Under the pieces are notes generated by a model. It worked only from the letters and a program-made list of their open reading frames with translations. It was not told the origin of the DNA and did no database searches. Positions 4,530 to 6,871 of a stretch of DNA of 6,871 bases are shown piece after piece (position 1 is the first letter of the stretch; each line of letters starts with the position of its first letter). The stretch is from Pirellulaceae bacterium (GTDB lineage Bacteria > Planctomycetota > Planctomycetia > Pirellulales > Pirellulaceae): NCBI GenBank assembly GCA_022448645.1, contig JAKVBZ010000159.1, positions 1-6,871 of the forward strand. Reading direction: 5' to 3'. A program made the position numbers and the translations under genes.

Positions 4530-6871
4530 AAACAGGTTTTCCCTGCCATTCCAGTCGCTGCGTCATCAGTTTGTCGATATTTTCCACAGGTAACGAATTG
4601 GCCACTTTTAACAAGGCATCTCTGGAAGGTACCGAACGGGTTGCGGTTTCATCGTGGATTGTCGACAGACGGTTTGGCTGTTCAGAAAAAATCTTTTCAC
4701 AGTGACTTTGGATGTCTAAGCGTTTTCGTGACCGTGTCCATTTCGATTCATTGGATTCCAGGCCGTTCACCAGGGAGCCCTTCGGCGCATTCTTCACTTG
4801 AGATGACGGGCGTTGGGGAACACCAAGGTCACCTAACCGCTGATCACGTTTGCTGTTACCAGAACCGATATCAGCTACTTTTTTCGCTTTTGCGACAGAT
4901 GTTGGGAATATATTTCTTGGAGAGTTGCTAACCTTGTCTCCTTGGTTGTCGGCCATGTGAATAATCTGTGCATGCATGTTTGGCTCGTGAACAACCTGCT
5001 GGGCAACCAAATCAAAATCGCCCGACGTCTCGGAGGTGTTTTCCTGGCTGCTGTCATATACCTCCTCCATCGCCGTGTCACCCTGCGGAGCTGTTCCGAT
5101 CTTGAGCAGGCCGTTGTTGACGAAATGTCCGTGTATGCTGCCATTTAAAATAGTGGTTGCACCGGAGCCAACTTCCAGATGTTCGATGGAACCCGACTTG
5201 GGCAGTACAAGTGTTCCCTGCTCCACTTCCAGCCCCGGACTGGTGTTAGTAATGACTAGGGTGCCTGACCCCGTTTTTGCCAGACCACTGTTACTGACCA
5301 GCGATGTACTGATCACGGCGGTAGTATCCTGCTGGACGTCAATGATGCCACTGGTAACAGTCAGTGCATGCCCCAGCAGTTGATAGTCTTCCTGGAACGT
5401 CAGTGAGTTGACAATACGATCAGCACCCAACAATACGGTTCCTACCGTGGGGGCTTCTTGGAACAACACATCGCTACCAGGGGCCGTGGCAGTGGGAAGT
5501 TCGTCGATGGCATCTCCGTTCGTCCAATTATTGGGATCAGACCAGCGGATTCCATCACCCAAATTTCCGGTTGGAGCATCACCATTCCACACCGTAAGTT
5601 GCGATGATCCAACTGTGTGGAATGTTACATCGTAAATCTCCAATTGAACCTGAGGAGGTTGGTGAACAATCCCTTCTATCTCTGCTTGCATGCTCCAACC
5701 GATCATCAATTGATTACCAACGATATCGAGTGTGGGATGTACATGAGCGAAACCCGCTCCCGAACCAATAGGCATGTTCAACACCATTTCCAAGTCGGCG
5801 TCGAGAACCATCAAATGAGGTTGGAAAGGGTTTTCTTTAGGTGAGAGATACGTTTCGGTATCTTCTCGTGCGTCATAAGTTACGAAGATGTAGCCTTGGT
5901 GCGACAGAACGCCGGTGGGAAAGGTGTACTCTTGGTCTTGGCCGGCAAACCAAGCCAACTCAGTCGGTTGCAAAGCTGCGTCGAGTTCCAATACTGAGAT
6001 ACCACTCTCGTCATTTGCACCTAGTCCCGTTCCGGCAACCATCAAGATGCGGTCATCGTGATTCAGTAGACTGTTTCCAATCGTTGACAAAGACCGCAGG
6101 GGTTGAGCATGGAACTCATACGAGTTCAATACTTCACCTGTATCACTCACTTGACGTAGTTTGATTTTCTGGCTGGCACCGGTCGAAACGAGCAGTGAGT
6201 CTTCCAACGGTAACAGGCAATGGTCCGGAAAGTTATCTTCGGAAAAGTCCGTCGCATGTGCCACGATCGGTCCTCGAAACAGCTCTTGACCGTCGAGCGA
6301 ATAACGGGCCATCAAAAGGGATTGGTTCAGTGCATACTGTTCCGAAGGACCTCCCTGAACAACAACGTCTTCGTCGTAGACCAGTGATTGGTAGACAATG
6401 ACCAATTCGCCATCGACGATCGCAGCGCGGTGGTCGGCCGGCTCGCCATATTCGTCTGTGATCCAGGTTACGGGAAACGCTTCACCTGTCTGGTTACCAT
6501 TGGCATCATAACGATAGACCTGATGTTTGATACGGTTTCCCGTGGCGTCGTCGCCCGGTTGAACGACAACGGCCAGCGTTTCACCTGTCTCGGTAGCCAA
6601 GATTTCCGGTCGGTGTGTACCAACTGGCATTTGCAACGTCGACACATGGTCGATTTGGATTTCGGTAGTTGTCGAACCTGTGATCTCTACGAGGTGGGCC
6701 TCACTATAAGCCGGTTTTGTAAAGGCAATTCGGTCATGGGACAGGTCCAGATGCACTTTCATATCCATTGCCATGGTTTCTGCCAGGACCTGTGTGTGCG
6801 TGGTTTCCATAGTGGTGACATCCAAGGTTACCAACGACTCGGTCTGATTGACGCCCGTCGGAGCCTGGTGC
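4504..6871 (-). CDS. Large propeller plus PATR-like module protein, N-terminus outside the window
   Basis: The frame is open through the right edge and no stop lies upstream, so this is the C-terminal part (789 complete codons visible) of a larger gene. The TTG at 6832-6834 is not a convincing start. Numbering from that TTG, residues about 70-405 form at least six blade-like repeats of 49-68 residues. Residues 412-585 are a PATR-like module that opens TVWNGDAPTGNLGDG, contains SDPNNW, and carries GLAKTGSGTLVI. Residues 586-636 are acidic and low in structure. Residues 637-776 are a basic tail with no recognised domain. The stop is TAG. An N-terminal LEPR motif is expected by analogy with the neighbour but lies outside the window. 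The function is unknown; a secreted or surface binding protein is an inference. It reads in the same direction as the hydrolase gene, 382 bases upstream of it. Confidence 0.87.
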   Translation of the reverse strand, partial: HQAPTGVNQTESLVTLDVTTMETTHTQVLAETMAMDMKVHLDLSHDRIAFTKPAYSEAHLVEITGSTTTEIQIDHVSTLQMPVGTHRPEILATETGETLAVVVQPGDDATGNRIKHQVYRYDANGNQTGEAFPVTWITDEYGEPADHRAAIVDGELVIVYQSLVYDEDVVVQGGPSEQYALNQSLLMARYSLDGQELFRGPIVAHATDFSEDNFPDHCLLPLEDSLLVSTGASQKIKLRQVSDTGEVLNSYEFHAQPLRSLSTIGNSLLNHDDRILMVAGTGLGANDESGISVLELDAALQPTELAWFAGQDQEYTFPTGVLSHQGYIFVTYDAREDTETYLSPKENPFQPHLMVLDADLEMVLNMPIGSGAGFAHVHPTLDIVGNQLMIGWSMQAEIEGIVHQPPQVQLEIYDVTFHTVGSSQLTVWNGDAPTGNLGDGIRWSDPNNWTNGDAIDELPTATAPGSDVLFQEAPTVGTVLLGADRIVNSLTFQEDYQLLGHALTVTSGIIDVQQDTTAVISTSLVSNSGLAKTGSGTLVITNTSPGLEVEQGTLVLPKSGSIEHLEVGSGATTILNGSIHGHFVNNGLLKIGTAPQGDTAMEEVYDSSQENTSETSGDFDLVAQQVVHEPNMHAQIIHMADNQGDKVSNSPRNIFPTSVAKAKKVADIGSGNSKRDQRLGDLGVPQRPSSQVKNAPKGSLVNGLESNESKWTRSRKRLDIQSHCEKIFSEQPNRLSTIHDETATRSVPSRDALLKVANSLPVENIDKLMTQRLEWQGKPVFPTDHPRD
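5140..5601 (-). repeat. PATR-like passenger module, copy in the upstream gene (residues 412-565)
   Basis: This is the second copy of the module found at 642-1094. Shared landmarks in the same order are W-x-GD, GDG followed by W, D-x-NNW, a Pro-rich stretch, VLFQEAPTVGTVLLGADR against ITFQTSPTIGIIDLGEDR, VNSLTF, and GLAKTGSGTLVI against GLSKKGTGILLI. After the repeat the two proteins diverge: this one runs into an acidic linker and a basic tail, without a dockerin-like end. Confidence 0.82.
5620..6627 (-). other. Beta-propeller-like blade repeats (about residues 70-405 of the upstream gene)
   Basis: Six units share a loose pattern: a Pro- or His-containing turn, a hydrophobic strand, an acidic or Gly turn, then a strand of type L-x-V-x-Y/V and a strand describing D-x-D/G. 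The starts are near residues 74 (HRPEIL), 134 (DHRAAI), 202 (FPDHCL), 251 (TIGNSL), 305 (FPTGVL) and 365 (VHPTLD). Strand examples are TLAVVV, ELVIVY, SLLVST, RILMVA, YIFVTY and QLMIGW. More blades may lie outside the window. No WD40, Kelch or Asp-box signature is evident, so the subfamily is open. Confidence 0.55.

Noticed and set aside
6832..6834. TTG as the start codon of the upstream gene.
   Set aside because: The frame continues open to the right edge, no ribosome binding site is visible, and a start here would leave no export signal. The gene most likely begins outside the window.

Overview
The window looks like a piece of a planctomycete genome, most likely Pirellulales. The main evidence is the N-terminal export-associated motif FESLEPRLHLSAD in the first large protein, a LEPR-XLL type signature that I know almost only from very large exported planctomycete proteins. 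Supporting signs are a GC content of about 50%, very long mosaic extracellular proteins, genes without obvious Shine-Dalgarno sequences, and passenger-like beta-strand modules. The genus cannot be told from the sequence.

Layout: both real genes lie on the minus strand, in tandem. The upstream gene (4504-6871) enters from the right edge without its start. It encodes a beta-propeller-like body of about six visible blades, one autotransporter-associated beta-strand (PATR-like) module, and a long basic C-terminal tail that I cannot assign. A 382-base intergenic stretch (4122-4503) follows. It has a possible terminator at the stop codon of the upstream gene, and a cluster of short repeats and dyads close to the next start. 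The downstream gene (267-4121) is complete and encodes a 1284-residue exported mosaic: LEPR motif, GH123-type N-terminal strand region, inserted LamG-like domain, GH123/DUF4091-like catalytic module with an Asp-Glu-Pro motif, one cadherin-like tandem-95 type repeat, a PATR-like module, a cysteine-rich patch, and a degenerate dockerin-like C-terminus. The left 266 bases hold no gene I can support firmly.

The two proteins share a clearly homologous module of about 150 residues near their C-terminal halves, at different distances from the stop. They are therefore probably co-inherited members of one family of secreted or surface proteins with different front ends: a putative hexosaminidase-like hydrolase, and a propeller that may bind or display. 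A role in attacking or binding amino-sugar polysaccharides outside the cell is an inference from the GH123-like module only. I saw no mobile element, CRISPR array, tRNA or rRNA, and no defence or other new system. The most notable content is the domain mosaic itself, the paired cysteines, and the unassigned basic tail.
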